The position numbers were made by a program, and so were the translations under genes. 64,000 nt of DNA, taken from Selenomonadaceae bacterium (GTDB taxonomy: Bacteria > Bacillota > Negativicutes > Selenomonadales > Selenomonadaceae). This document shows positions 17,573-26,474 of this stretch, piece after piece; within the stretch, counting starts at the first letter, position 1, and each line of letters opens with the position of its first letter. The notes below the pieces were generated by a model. That model did not search any database. It saw nothing but the letters and a program-made list of their open reading frames with translations, and was not told the DNA's origin. The stretch is from positions 1 through 64,000 of the forward strand of contig JAFRRH010000008.1 of assembly GCA_017428215.1 (NCBI GenBank). Reading direction: 5' to 3'.

Positions 17573-19135
17573 TTAACGATTTCGTTCGTCGTTGAGAATT
17601 TTTATAAAAACCTCTTCAATTTCACGAATATAATTTGCTGAATCCATAAGCGGCGATTTCTCCATCATCGTCCGCAAATTTTTTCTAAGAATTGTTAACA
17701 GTTCCCAATCGCCCGCTAAAGCAACTGCTCGTTCGATATAATTTTCATAAGAATCAACCGCTAACTCCTCAATGCCAATATTTTTCAAAATACTCAAGCC
17801 GAAACGAGAGCCGTGCCTCGCGCCGTAAAGACTGACGACCGGGACGCCCATATACAACGCCTCGCAAGTGGTGACTCCGCCGGTGTATGGAAAAGTATCC
17901 AGCTCAATGTCAACGTCGCCATATTCGACAAGATGATTTGCCGTATAAGGGCGCATTTCAACACGCGTAAGATCAAAGCCAAAACTTTTAAGGTGATCGC
18001 CAATAAAATTTTTTTCTTCGTCCGTCGTGAAAGTATAATGCTTAAGAATCAATCGACTGTTAGGCACAGCATCGAGAATTTTTTTCCACGTGCTTAACAC
18101 TGAACTTGTCATTTTACCAAAGTTATTAAAGCTTCCAAATGTTACGAAACCATTTTTAAGACATGGTGGAGTATTAGCTGGCTCAATTTTTATCGACGGC
18201 TCGTAGCAAATATGGCTGTGCGGAAGCTTAATAAGTTTCTCTGTAAAATAATTTTCATCGCCCGCGCAATAAATATCGGACAAAAAATAATCAAAGCAGT
18301 CAAGCCCCGTGCTGTTCATGTAGCCAATTCCCGAAATTTGAACGGTAGCAGGTCGATATGCCGCAACATGAATCCTAGTTCCCTCTGTATGTCCATTCAA
18401 ATCAAACAAAATGTCAATCTCGTCGTCGAAAATGAGTTTAGCTACAGCCTCGTCTGTTAAGTCGCGAATTTCTCGCCAATGTTCGACAGTCTTGCTTAGA
18501 TAATCTGTAATTTTGTCTGGTTTTTTTACATTAGAGTAACAATAAACCTCAAAAAATTTTTTATCTAATTTAGTCAACAACGACCAAGTCCAATTAATCA
18601 CCGGATGTTTACGAAAATCGGCAGATAAAAAGCCTAACCGAATCCTTTTATGGTTGTAAAATCGTTTTGGAAAGGTGACATCCGAACAATAAACTTTTTT
18701 ACATTCGGCATATATAGCACGAAAATCAGTCGCTGAATAATTTTCTATGACATTTGTAAGAAAACATATATCCCTTGCGACATAATCTGTTAAATTTTTT
18801 TTATCAGTCAGTTTCAGACATAATAAGTAGGCTTTCGCTGCTTTGTCCCACAAATATAAATTATGTGCAATTATATCCCCGAAATGTACAAAAATCTCGG
18901 CAATGAAATTCTTATTTTGAATTGAAGAAAGATCCAAAAGCGACAAGTATTTTTCAAGAGCATAACATTCCTTAAAAGGGTTTTTGAGCTTATTCCATAT
19001 GTTTGCTTCCATATAATAAGCTTTTTTGTAATCTGGTGCAAAGATTTTTATTTCCTCAAGGATTTTTAACGCCGCATTATAATTTTTCGCCGTATATTGT
19101 TCAAGGGATTTAGAATAAAGTTCGTAAACATTCAT
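17573..19135 (-). CDS. GT41-family (OGT/SPINDLY-like) glycosyltransferase
   Basis: 520 residues. The N-terminal ~130 residues are helical, with TPR-like pairs (AAKAYLLCLKLTDKKNL). The remainder is the GT41 catalytic region: HKRIRLGFLSADFRKHPV, IDILFDLNGHTEGTRIHVAA and YRPATVQISGIGYMNSTGLD in the first half; FVTFGSFNNFGKMT, then LDTFPYTGGVTTCEALYMGV and SLYGARHGSRFGLSIL in the donor-binding half. Homologues put GlcNAc or fucose on Ser/Thr of proteins; in bacteria they modify flagellins, adhesins or secreted proteins. The RTX proteins of this window are conceivable targets (inference only). It overlaps the aminotransferase stop by four bases. Confidence 0.85.
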   Translation of the reverse strand: MNVYELYSKSLEQYTAKNYNAALKILEEIKIFAPDYKKAYYMEANIWNKLKNPFKECYALEKYLSLLDLSSIQNKNFIAEIFVHFGDIIAHNLYLWDKAAKAYLLCLKLTDKKNLTDYVARDICFLTNVIENYSATDFRAIYAECKKVYCSDVTFPKRFYNHKRIRLGFLSADFRKHPVINWTWSLLTKLDKKFFEVYCYSNVKKPDKITDYLSKTVEHWREIRDLTDEAVAKLIFDDEIDILFDLNGHTEGTRIHVAAYRPATVQISGIGYMNSTGLDCFDYFLSDIYCAGDENYFTEKLIKLPHSHICYEPSIKIEPANTPPCLKNGFVTFGSFNNFGKMTSSVLSTWKKILDAVPNSRLILKHYTFTTDEEKNFIGDHLKSFGFDLTRVEMRPYTANHLVEYGDVDIELDTFPYTGGVTTCEALYMGVPVVSLYGARHGSRFGLSILKNIGIEELAVDSYENYIERAVALAGDWELLTILRKNLRTMMEKSPLMDSANYIREIEEVFIKILNDERNR

Positions 19136-20301
19136 TGCTTGTGCCCATTCAAAAAATGTTCAATACGATTTAAGGCTTCAGAAATTTTATCAACACTCGT
19201 AGCATAGGAGCAACGAACATGCCCCGCGCCACATTTGCCGAACGCTGTACCAGGAACTAAGGCGACATGTTCGGCTTGAATTAATTTTTCGGCGAAAGTT
19301 TCGGAACTTAATCCGCTCGACGTGATATTTGGGAAAATATAAAACGCGCCACGCGGCTCGAAACTATCTAAACCTAAAGTTTTAAAGCCGTCGTAAATCA
19401 AATGCCGCCGCTTATCGTAATCGGCAACCATTTTTTTCATATATTTTTCGCCGCGCTTTAATGCCTCAATCGCCGCCATTTGAGCTGTTATCGGTGCACA
19501 AAGAATCGTGTATTGATGAATCTTCGTCATTGCCGCGATAAAATCTGGGTTGCTAAGCGCGTAGCCAATTCGCCAACCGGTCATCGCATACGCTTTACTG
19601 AACCCGTTCAGCAAAATTGTTCTGTCGCGCATTTTCGGCAAAGCGGCAAAACATTCGTGGACACCGCCATAAGTCAAATCACCGTAAATTTCATCGGATA
19701 TAACAACTAAATCATGAACTTCTGCGAACTCGGCTATCTTAAGCAAATCCTCGCGCTCCATAATCGCGCCCGTCGGATTATTCGGATAGCCGATTAAAAT
19801 TGCTTTGGTCTTGTCCGTAATAAACGGTTCTAACTCTTCAGGCGTGATTCGGAATTCGTTTTCAATTTTGGCGGGCACGCTGACAGGTACGCCATTAGCC
19901 ATAAACGTACACGCTTGATAAGAAACGTAGCACGGCTCCGGAATTAAAACTTCGTCGCCTGGATTCAAAATCGCTCGCAATGCCAAATCTAAAGCCTCAC
20001 TCACGCCGACCGTAACCAAAATTTCCGTGTCAACGTCATAGCTCAAATTAAATTTTTCTGAATAATGGCGGGCAATTTCCTCGCGCAACTTTAACATGCC
20101 GCGATTGGCAGTGTAGCTTGTATAGCCGCGCTCCAAGCTGTAAACGCAACTTTCACGAATAGGCCAAGGAGTCACAAAATCAGGCTCACCAACGCCCAAA
20201 GATATTACGTCCTGCATTTTAGCCGCAATGTCAAAAAATTTCCTTATTCCACTCGGCGCAATGCTTTTTACTGAACTCGACAGCTTATCTTGCCACGTCA
20301 T
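19132..20301 (-). CDS. PLP-dependent aminotransferase, class I/II
   Basis: 389 residues, fold-type I aminotransferase of the aspartate aminotransferase superfamily. Features: VISLGVGEPDFVTPWPI at the start, YTANRGMLKLREEIARHY, the PLP-binding GYPNNPTGAIM and ISDEIYGDLTYGG, Schiff-base Lys in LNGFSKAYAMTGWRIGYAL and the carboxylate-binding Arg in HVRCSYATS near the end. The sequence pattern is that of PatA/AlaT-like enzymes rather than strict aspartate aminotransferase; amino-donor is open. It starts inside the stop of the Lrp-family regulator, so regulator and enzyme form one unit. Confidence 0.88.
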   Translation of the reverse strand: MTWQDKLSSSVKSIAPSGIRKFFDIAAKMQDVISLGVGEPDFVTPWPIRESCVYSLERGYTSYTANRGMLKLREEIARHYSEKFNLSYDVDTEILVTVGVSEALDLALRAILNPGDEVLIPEPCYVSYQACTFMANGVPVSVPAKIENEFRITPEELEPFITDKTKAILIGYPNNPTGAIMEREDLLKIAEFAEVHDLVVISDEIYGDLTYGGVHECFAALPKMRDRTILLNGFSKAYAMTGWRIGYALSNPDFIAAMTKIHQYTILCAPITAQMAAIEALKRGEKYMKKMVADYDKRRHLIYDGFKTLGLDSFEPRGAFYIFPNITSSGLSSETFAEKLIQAEHVALVPGTAFGKCGAGHVRCSYATSVDKISEALNRIEHFLNGHKQ

Positions 20302-20777
20302 GGCGCAACCACCAGCCTGCGATCTCGTTCGTCGTCTTCCATTATCACGCCGTCTTTTTTATACGCCTTCAACATGAAATGGCTCCGAGTTTGCGTCACG
20401 CCTTCAATCGTCGATAAGCGCGTCGCTACGAAATTTGCCACGTCTTTTAAAGATTTTCCCTCTATTATGACCAGCAAATCAAAATTGCCGCTCATTAGAT
20501 AAACCGTACGCACCTCGTCAAAGCGATAAATTCTTTCTGCGATTGCGTCGAAGCCAACCTCGCGTTGTGGCGTCAAATTAATTTCTATTACCGCCGTAAC
20601 ATTATCATCGCCGAATTTTTCCCAATTAATCAGCGCACCATACGACAGAATAATTTTTTCCTTCTCCAGCGTAGCGATTTCCTTTTCAATTTCGTACTCC
20701 GACTTTTGCAACATTGCGGCTAATTCGCCTGTCGACAAGCGGGCGTTGTGCTCCAACAGTTCCAAAATTTCTTTCAT
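20298..20777 (-). CDS. Lrp/AsnC-family transcriptional regulator
   Basis: 159 residues. N-terminal winged helix-turn-helix (ILELLEHNARLSTGELAAML, residues 3-60) and C-terminal RAM effector domain (DNVTAVIEINLTPQREVGFD; VRTVYLMSGNFDLLVIIEGK). These proteins sense amino acids and control amino acid metabolism. ATG at 20777 follows AGAGGTGATTGAC. Its ATGA overlap with the aminotransferase gene and its place downstream of glyA and an amino-acid/dicarboxylate transporter suggest local control of amino acid use. Confidence 0.88.
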   Translation of the reverse strand: MKEILELLEHNARLSTGELAAMLQKSEYEIEKEIATLEKEKIILSYGALINWEKFGDDNVTAVIEINLTPQREVGFDAIAERIYRFDEVRTVYLMSGNFDLLVIIEGKSLKDVANFVATRLSTIEGVTQTRSHFMLKAYKKDGVIMEDDERDRRLVVAP

Positions 20778-20826
20778 GTCAATCACCTCTCTAATTTTAA
20801 ACAGCAGTCTAAAGCTTGAAAAATCT

Positions 20827-22402
20827 TTAATCAATTTTTACAAAGTTCATTTTGTGCGCGACCGTCATTAATTCGCATTGACGAATCAAAACATTCAGTC
20901 CCGTGAAAAAATTGCCCGTCATAACGTCCGCAATCATCAGCGTGCCTACGTATTCCACCGGAAGTCCGAGTTCTGTCAATAAAAGCGTGAACGACGCCAC
21001 TATTCCGCCCGCCGCGTTCGGTGAGGAAAAACTCAGTTGTATTGATAGGAAAGCAATAATGAACACCTCAAAAGCGGAAAGCTCTCCGCCTGTAACTGAT
21101 ATTACGTAAAATCCCGCCATTGTCAACTGAATTATTTTCGACGGAGAAAATAAAACTAGCGATAATGGTATCCAAAAATTACAAAACTTTTCCCCGATAT
21201 GCAAGCTTTCTTTTGATATTTCAAGGCTTTTCGGCAAGGACGCAACACTACTGCCCGATGTCAACGAAATCATCGCCGCAGGGGAAATTTTATTCAGAAA
21301 ATCGGGTATTGATACTTTCGTTTTAAGATAAAGTCGAATTATCATGAACAAAATAATTATCGCGTAAATAATTAATTCCGCAACAATTATTTTCCACACT
21401 TTAAGAAAATCTGCGAGATTGCTCGTCAATAATGCTTGTAAAACACATAAAAATATTACAAGCGGTATGACGGAAAAGACCAACTCGACTATTTTAAAAA
21501 TTAAAAAATTCAGCTCGTTAAGTAAAGTTTTTACGCTTGATACTCGATTGCCGATTTTTATTATGCAAATTCCTACTACAAATGCCATTATCGTGACTTG
21601 TGAAACTTTTCCCTTTAAAAATGCTTCCAAAATATTTGTCGGAATAATTGATAGCAATAATTCCGCAATTTGACCGACTTCAGTTATATTTTTATCCAAG
21701 ATTGTCATTACAGGGAAAAAAAGTGCGCCGATTAAAAATGTTACAACAACAATTAATACGTCTATCAGAAAAAATCTTCCGACAACCGTCGTGCCAATAT
21801 TGCTTAGCATAGTAACATCTTCTATTGCGCAAATGCCCGACACGATTGAAAAAAATATCATAAAAAACCGTCACTGTAACGATTAATTTCATCAGCGTAG
21901 ATAAAAGCGGTGTGATGATTTTTTCTGCAAAAATACCTTGAATTTCTTGCGGAAAATAACCTACGATAAACGAAAAAATTATCGCCAAAATTATTGCGAC
22001 GGTTATTGAGCCACCGGGAATTTTCAGCGGCTTTTGTTCCTTCGTCGAATAGGAAATTAATTCGTTGCAACCGTTTTCGTAGCGATAAATTGTCTTTGCC
22101 TCGTTTAAATTCAAAAGTCTTTGCATTGCCTCATTGCTGAAGAGCGTATCATCATTAGAATCATTTTTCAGAGGTGAAAACGGCTCGCCCTTAACGCAGA
22201 TAATTATTTTCGGCGCACTGAACCATTTTTTTTTATAAATATTAAATTCGTGAGCCGAGCCAAATTTTTCTTGATAGCGGAGCAATGACTCTTCCACGAC
22301 AAGACAAATTTTTATCACGTCTTTGCGCGGAACTTTTGAGTTTTCAAAAAAAGCGCGTATGTCATCTATCACCGCGCCAATATTTTTATTGCTTAGTTCC
22401 AT
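20827..22402 (-). pseudogene. DAACS symporter with N-terminal soluble domain, frameshifted
   Basis: Two overlapping frames make one gene. Frame 1 (22402 inward) codes ~115 residues of a soluble domain (DVIKICLVVEESLLRYQEKF, KIIICVKGEPFSPL) and the first membrane helices (VAIILAIIFSFIVGYF). It slips at an A6 run (21862-21867, T6 on the coding strand); removing one base joins TVTVF to MIFFSIVSGI, the expected DAACS sequence. Frame 2 continues to the end with SLTSGSSVASLPKSLEISKE, a DAACS hairpin, and a NG-poor C-terminal half. The joined product would be ~524 residues, the size of the intact paralogue at 37294-38910. The family imports glutamate, aspartate or dicarboxylates with Na+ or H+. It starts two bases after the glyA stop. 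Sequencing error or programmed slippage cannot be excluded. Confidence 0.75.
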
Positions 22403-22404
22403 TT

Positions 22405-23631
22405 TTATTGATAAAGCGGATATTTTTCACACAGAGACGCTACTCTTCTCCGTGCCTCCATTTTTTTATTTTCATCTGTAGGATTATCCAAAACCAACGC
22501 GATTATATTGCCAACTTCGCGCATGTCGTCTTCTTTAAAGCCGCGTGTCGTCAATGCCGGACTTCCAAGCCTTAATCCGCTCGTTACAAATGGGGAGCGC
22601 GGCTCAAACGGAATTGTATTTTTGTTAGCCGTGATATTTACCTCGTCGAGAACGTTTTGCGCCTCTTTGCCCGTGATATTTTTGCTAGTCAAGTCGACAA
22701 GAATTAAGTGATTATCCGTGCCGCCGCTTACAATTCGGAAGCCGTCCGCCGTCAAAGTCTCCGCCAAAACTTTTGCATTCTTGATAATCTGCGCGGCGTA
22801 ATCTTTGAATTCGGGCTGTAATGCCTCGAAAAATGCCACAGCTTTTGCCGCGATAACGTGCATAAGCGGACCGCCTTGCGTGCCAGGAAAAATTGCTTTG
22901 TTAAATTTCTTTCCAAACTCCGCGTCTTTGCACAAAATCAAACCTCCGCGAGGTCCGCGCAGTGTTTTATGCGTCGTCGAAGTTACGACATCGGCATAGG
23001 GCAATGGACTGGGGTGCAATCCAGCCGCTACTAAGCCGGCAATGTGCGCCATATCTACCATTAAATACGCTCCGACTTTTTTAGCAGTGTCGGCAAGGCG
23101 TTCAAAGTCAATTATCCGCGAATATGCCGACGCACCCGCCACGATAATTTTCGGAGTGCAATCGAACGCGATTTTTTCTAATAAATCGTAATCAATCGTT
23201 TCAGTTTCGCGGCTTACACCGTAAGGAACGATTTTAAAATATTTGCCGCTCATGTTTACGGGCGAACCGTGCGTTAAATGCCCGCCGTCCGTCAAGTTCA
23301 TGCCCATTATCGTATCGCCAGGCGTCGCCAGCGCGAAATATACCGCCATGTTCGCCTGTGCGCCCGAATGCGGCTGAACGTTTGCATAATCGCAGTTGAA
23401 AAGTTTTTTAGCGCGGTCAATCGCGAGCTGTTCCGCCACGTCGACGAATTCACAACCGCCGTAATATCTTTTGCCGGGATAACCTTCGGCGTATTTATTC
23501 GTGAGAACCGAGCCTTGCGCCTCCATTACCGCTTTGCTAACGATATTTTCCGACGCGATAAGCTCTAATTTGTTGCGCTGGCGATTCAATTCGTCGTCAA
23601 TCGCCTTAAAAAGCTCAATATCTCTCGTCAT
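22405..23631 (-). CDS. glyA: Serine hydroxymethyltransferase
   Basis: 408 residues, full length. PLP enzyme converting serine and tetrahydrofolate to glycine and methylene-THF. Hallmarks: [20 protein letters not shown] near the start, [30 protein letters not shown], and the PLP-Lys in [19 protein letters not shown]. The C-terminal part has [15 protein letters not shown]. It links to the folate genes of this window (folP, folB, folK-folA) by pathway though not by position. Ribosome site TTGGAGGTTTTAAG precedes the ATG. Confidence 0.96.
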   Translation of the reverse strand: MTRDIELFKAIDDELNRQRNKLELIASENIVSKAVMEAQGSVLTNKYAEGYPGKRYYGGCEFVDVAEQLAIDRAKKLFNCDYANVQPHSGAQANMAVYFALATPGDTIMGMNLTDGGHLTHGSPVNMSGKYFKIVPYGVSRETETIDYDLLEKIAFDCTPKIIVAGASAYSRIIDFERLADTAKKVGAYLMVDMAHIAGLVAAGLHPSPLPYADVVTSTTHKTLRGPRGGLILCKDAEFGKKFNKAIFPGTQGGPLMHVIAAKAVAFFEALQPEFKDYAAQIIKNAKVLAETLTADGFRIVSGGTDNHLILVDLTSKNITGKEAQNVLDEVNITANKNTIPFEPRSPFVTSGLRLGSPALTTRGFKEDDMREVGNIIALVLDNPTDENKKMEARRRVASLCEKYPLYQ

Positions 23632-23647
23632 CTTAAAACCTCCAAAA

Positions 23648-24067
23648 TCATTTAATCAAACCTAACGTCGTAAGCAAGCCGAACATGCCTTGAGCCGCTA
23701 CGTCGTTAATTATTTTGCCGTCGTCATTAAAATAATAAAAATTCATCACGCTAAACGAAAATTTTTTACCCGTCGGCGCAAGTCCCATAAATTCGCCGTC
23801 GTGCGTGCCACTGCAAATCCAACTTACTGCAACTTTATCGTCCTCTGCCGCCATGTCGACAATTTCCCAACGAATATCCGAAAAACTTTTGCGCATTAAA
23901 TCGACCACGCTTAAATATCCCGCGCCGCCGTAAAGCGGCTTTTCAGATACAGGCGTTGTAAATTCAGCTTCGGGCGCGATAAGTTCTTCCGCCAAAACTT
24001 TATCATTCGTGTTAATACACGTCATAAATTTTTTCATCGTGAGTTTGTTGCGCTCAACTTTGCTCAT
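23648..24067 (-). CDS. SnoaL-like/NTF2-fold protein
   Basis: 139 residues. SnoaL-like polyketide-cyclase family (NTF2 fold): [20 protein letters not shown], then [20 protein letters not shown] and [19 protein letters not shown], ending in [20 protein letters not shown]. Members act as small isomerases, cyclases or ligand binders; no specific function can be given. It overlaps the tsaC stop by four bases and precedes glyA by 16 bases. Confidence 0.75.
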   Translation of the reverse strand: MSKVERNKLTMKKFMTCINTNDKVLAEELIAPEAEFTTPVSEKPLYGGAGYLSVVDLMRKSFSDIRWEIVDMAAEDDKVAVSWICSGTHDGEFMGLAPTGKKFSFSVMNFYYFNDDGKIINDVAAQGMFGLLTTLGLIK

Positions 24068-24681
24068 TCTAAAACCTCCAAAATTCTTTCGGCTGAAATT
24101 GCTCCATGACGTAAAATTTTCGGCTCCGCAGTCGTCAAATCAATTATCGTTGACGAAATTCCGAATTTACATTGCCCGCCGTCCAAAATTATTTCCAAGC
24201 GTCCCGATAAATTCTCTAAAACCTCCTGCGCGGTCTTTGGCGGCGTTTTTCCAGATAAATTTGCGCTCGGCGCGGCTATAGGGCAGTTCGCAAGCCTTAT
24301 CAGCGACAACGCCACGTCATTTGCCGGAAATCTTATGCCGACGCTTGACAATCCGCCCGTCACAAAGTCCGGAACAATTTTATTCTTTGGCAATATTATC
24401 GTCAAGGCACCGGGACAAAAGGCTTTGAATAATTTTTCTGCCTGTACAGATATTTTAGCGATTTTTTCTGCCATTTCAAGGCTTGCGACGTGCAAACTTA
24501 ATGCTTTATCGCTCGGTCTATCCTTCGCCGCGAAAATTTTCTTGCAAGCCTCCACGTTTAAAGAATTCGCACCCAAGCCGTAAACAGTTTCCGTTGGGAA
24601 GGCGACCAATTCTCCGCGCTTTATTAAATCAGCCGCCAAAAGTAAATTTTCTTCCGTCGGTTGTAAAATTTTTGTTCGCAA
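24064..24681 (-). CDS. tsaC: Threonylcarbamoyl-AMP synthase (TsaC/Sua5 family)
   Basis: 205 residues, YrdC fold only. It makes threonylcarbamoyl-AMP from Thr, bicarbonate and ATP for the t6A37 modification of tRNA. Motifs: LIKRGELVAFPTETVYGLGA at the start, KIFAAKDRPSDKALSLHV, FCPGALTIILPK, VGIRFPANDVALSLI, and PIAAPSANLSGKTPPKTAQE. It lacks the C-terminal Sua5 domain. The start is TTG at 24681, with CGGAGGAATAAA upstream. Its upstream region overlaps the promoter and 5' end of the divergent small toxin gene. Confidence 0.93.
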   Translation of the reverse strand: MRTKILQPTEENLLLAADLIKRGELVAFPTETVYGLGANSLNVEACKKIFAAKDRPSDKALSLHVASLEMAEKIAKISVQAEKLFKAFCPGALTIILPKNKIVPDFVTGGLSSVGIRFPANDVALSLIRLANCPIAAPSANLSGKTPPKTAQEVLENLSGRLEIILDGGQCKFGISSTIIDLTTAEPKILRHGAISAERILEVLE

Positions 24682-24704
24682 ATTTATTCCTCCGTCGTTT
24701 CAAC

Positions 24705-24733
24705 TTGAAATTTGTATGAATACATGATATATT
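24705..24733 (+). promoter_or_regulatory. Promoter of the small hydrophobic peptide mRNA
   Basis: TTGAAA, 17-base spacer, TATATT (5/6). The predicted start, about 24740, is the first base of GGCAGTCG, the segment complementary to the 3' end of the same RNA. Confidence 0.75.
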
Positions 24734-24786
24734 AATTTTGGCAGTCGATGAGTCGGCTCTCCTCTCGCATGGGGGGAGGTGATGTC

Positions 24787-24864
24787 ATGGACAAATTCGA
24801 TTGGCTCAACCTCGTGTTGAACCTTATTCAGACCGTTCTGGCATTGCTTACGTTTCTGAAGTAA
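24787..24864 (+). CDS. Small hydrophobic peptide, candidate type I toxin
   Basis: 25-residue peptide beginning MDKFDWLNLVLNLIQ and ending VLALLTFLK: a short acidic start, one membrane helix, and a terminal Lys. This is the form of holin-like type I toxins of Firmicutes, though shorter. The ribosome site GGGGGAGGTGAT is unusually strong. The predicted mRNA (about 24740-24985) holds three nested pairs: GGCAGTCG (24740-24747) with CGACTGCC (24955-24962); CTCCTCTC (24759-24766) with GAGAGGAG (24927-24934); and GGTGAT of the ribosome site (24778-24783) with ATCACC (24910-24915). The last would hide the ribosome site. A convergent antisense RNA covers the 3' part. Toxicity is inferred from form only. 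Confidence 0.65.
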   Translation: MDKFDWLNLVLNLIQTVLALLTFLK

Positions 24865-24874
24865 TCTAGAAACG

Positions 24875-24984
24875 AAAAAAGCCGCATTTGCGGACGCGAC
24901 CTTCTTCAAATCACCAGTGTTATTAAGAGAGGAGGCGTCGGCACCGCTAAACACCGACTGCCATTAAAATTGTCTTTTTAAAGC
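24875..24984 (-). ncRNA. Candidate antisense RNA antitoxin
   Basis: Minus-strand RNA of about 110 bases predicted from the promoter at 24991-25019 to an intrinsic terminator at 24875-24893 (CCGCA-AA-TGCGG-C-T6 on this strand). It is fully complementary to the 3' untranslated part of the toxin mRNA, including all three 3' pairing segments, and ends ten bases beyond the peptide stop. This is the layout of txpA/RatA-type loci, where the antisense RNA pairs with the toxin mRNA 3' end and triggers decay. Confidence 0.6.
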
Positions 24985-24990
24985 ACAAAA

Positions 24991-25019
24991 ATCATATCAC
25001 ATGCAAAAAAATTTTTCAA
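24991..25019 (-). promoter_or_regulatory. Antisense RNA promoter
   Basis: Minus strand TTGAAA, 17-base spacer ending TGA, then TATGAT: near-consensus with an extended -10. No coding gene follows for 300 bases on this strand before tsaC, so it most likely drives the antisense RNA. Confidence 0.7.
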
Positions 25020-25070
25020 GCCTTGACGAAATTTCCAACACTCTCGGCAAATTTCGGTTGCCGCGATTTT

Positions 25071-25616
25071 TTATTGTCTGGTGAGTTCGGGCATTAAAGC
25101 TTTAACAGCGTTTGTAAGATTTGTGTTGCGTACCCTGTTGATTGCTTTTCCGTAATCCTTCAACTGCTCGCTGATATACGGTTGCGCGTTGTTATCGTAA
25201 GTGGAGTCCTTTTCTTTGCTCCAATCCACCTCGATAAAATGACTGAAATCCCAATCTCTTATGTATGGGAAATAAAAATCATAAACTTTTGTACAAACAA
25301 CAACTGTGAAATATTTTCCGGGTATGCTTTCGCTGTCGCGCAGACTGAGCTTTGGAATAACGATACGGTCGCCGACTTCAATATCGAGCATGGGTTTTAA
25401 AATGTTGAATCTGTTTACAGCTTCTTGGTAATTGGTGTTGCCTTTTGAACGCTCTCTTTCTACATAAGCATTTTGACCGTTTCTAAGATCCTCGACGCCC
25501 CAGCCTTGTCGAAGAATTTTCTTGTTGAGCAACTCGTCACGAACAAATTCAAACATTGAAGTGCCGTCGGTAAAACGATCCGTTGAATAGGGAACACGCC
25601 AAACAAAACATTTCAT
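25071..25616 (-). CDS. Unknown protein with shared barrel-like module (FtsZ-like cassette, gene 3)
   Basis: 181 residues, not recognised with certainty. N-terminus MKCFVWRVPYSTDRFTDG; a segment LRQGWGVEDLRNGQNAYVER and then MLDIEVGDRIVIPKLSLRD followed by KYFTVVVCTKVYDFYF. The GW...GDRIVIPK order resembles EVE/PUA-like modified-base or RNA-binding barrels (weak inference). The stretch from IEVGD onward is similar to the N-terminus of the gene at 26475-27365 (LNVGDYILHK...VRICSKYFYD). ATG at 25616 has GGGAG upstream; it starts 16 bases after the FtsZ-like gene and is the last gene of the unit. Confidence 0.6.
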   Translation of the reverse strand: MKCFVWRVPYSTDRFTDGTSMFEFVRDELLNKKILRQGWGVEDLRNGQNAYVERERSKGNTNYQEAVNRFNILKPMLDIEVGDRIVIPKLSLRDSESIPGKYFTVVVCTKVYDFYFPYIRDWDFSHFIEVDWSKEKDSTYDNNAQPYISEQLKDYGKAINRVRNTNLTNAVKALMPELTRQ

Positions 25617-25632
25617 AAAATCAACTCCCAAT

Positions 25633-26442
25633 TTATTTTTCAAAGTTTGTCGCAAATATAAATGCCGTTACACCGTCAGCAGCAGTTTCGTCAACGTCGA
25701 CTTGCAATAAACAACGCCAATCATCTGCAGGATACATGAGTTCATCCAAAAAAGTGGCGGCTTCATTCATCTGCAACATATTAAGAAACTCAATTTTCCC
25801 GAAAAACACGAGCAAAGTTTTTTTGGCGTGTCGAATGTCTTCAATAAACAACGGAGACTTCAACGCTTTTTTCACGGCATCAAGGGCGGGATTTTCAGTG
25901 TCAAGACTTTCGCCGAACCCTATACACGCTTTGCCGAAATTTCCTATTGTTCTTGGAATCTCAGCAAAATCCATTCCGATAAAGTTCGCCCGCTTTTTCA
26001 TAATCGGAATTATACTCGTCGTCATGTTCACGGCTCGATATATCGCCGCATTTTTCGTAAAGCCGCTCTCGGCAATTTTATCTCTCGGCAAAATTATCCA
26101 CGTGCCAAATTTTTTTTGAATGTCGGCAAGGCGAACATCATCGGCGGACGGACACAAAATCCCAAACGTTGTCAGGAATATTTTTGACTCCTCAATAATT
26201 TTGGCGACGCTTTCGGCAATTTTTAAGTCCTCAATATCTGTAATAACGAACAAGTAATCAACGCGAGCAATTTTCGCCTGCAAACCGGCAACATCATCTT
26301 CGTTGGAAACAATTAATCGTTCAGGGAAAAGGTCGTTGCCGACTTCGCTGAAATAATCCGACGCACCGGCTCCGGCTGCACCTATCTCTATAAATTTTGC
26401 CGAAATAAACTGGTCGAGATATTCATCATCATAAATTTCCAT
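25633..26442 (-). CDS. Degenerate FtsZ/tubulin-like protein (cassette, gene 2)
   Basis: 269 residues. The C-terminal half follows FtsZ closely: FGKACIGFGES (170-180), AVKKALKSPLF (189-199), AKKTLLVFFG (206-215), NEAATF (226-231), VDVDE (248-252), FIFATNF (261-267). The N-terminal half has an FtsZ-like first loop GAAGAGASD (21-29) and LPRDKI (118-123) in place of IPNDRL. The tubulin signature GGGTGTG is missing: its place after FVITD reads IEDLKIAES (70-78), and the T3 loop region is deleted. It is about 80 residues shorter than FtsZ and lacks the FtsA-binding tail. GTP hydrolysis is therefore doubtful. ATG at 26442 has TAAAGGAG upstream. True ftsZ would lie elsewhere in the dcw cluster. Confidence 0.7.
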   Translation of the reverse strand: MEIYDDEYLDQFISAKFIEIGAAGAGASDYFSEVGNDLFPERLIVSNEDDVAGLQAKIARVDYLFVITDIEDLKIAESVAKIIEESKIFLTTFGILCPSADDVRLADIQKKFGTWIILPRDKIAESGFTKNAAIYRAVNMTTSIIPIMKKRANFIGMDFAEIPRTIGNFGKACIGFGESLDTENPALDAVKKALKSPLFIEDIRHAKKTLLVFFGKIEFLNMLQMNEAATFLDELMYPADDWRCLLQVDVDETAADGVTAFIFATNFEK

Positions 26443-26474
26443 CGTGCCGTGCTCCTTTAAACCTCTCAGATCGT

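Noticed and set aside
24700..24954. 84-residue minus-strand open frame across the small toxin locus
   Set aside because: It crosses the antisense terminator, has no ribosome site and resembles no protein; the promoter and terminator layout fits a non-coding antisense RNA better.
24865..25070. Attenuator or riboswitch for tsaC
   Set aside because: The hairpins here are on the far side of the toxin gene and belong to the sense/antisense pair; tsaC is transcribed away from a start nearer 24700.
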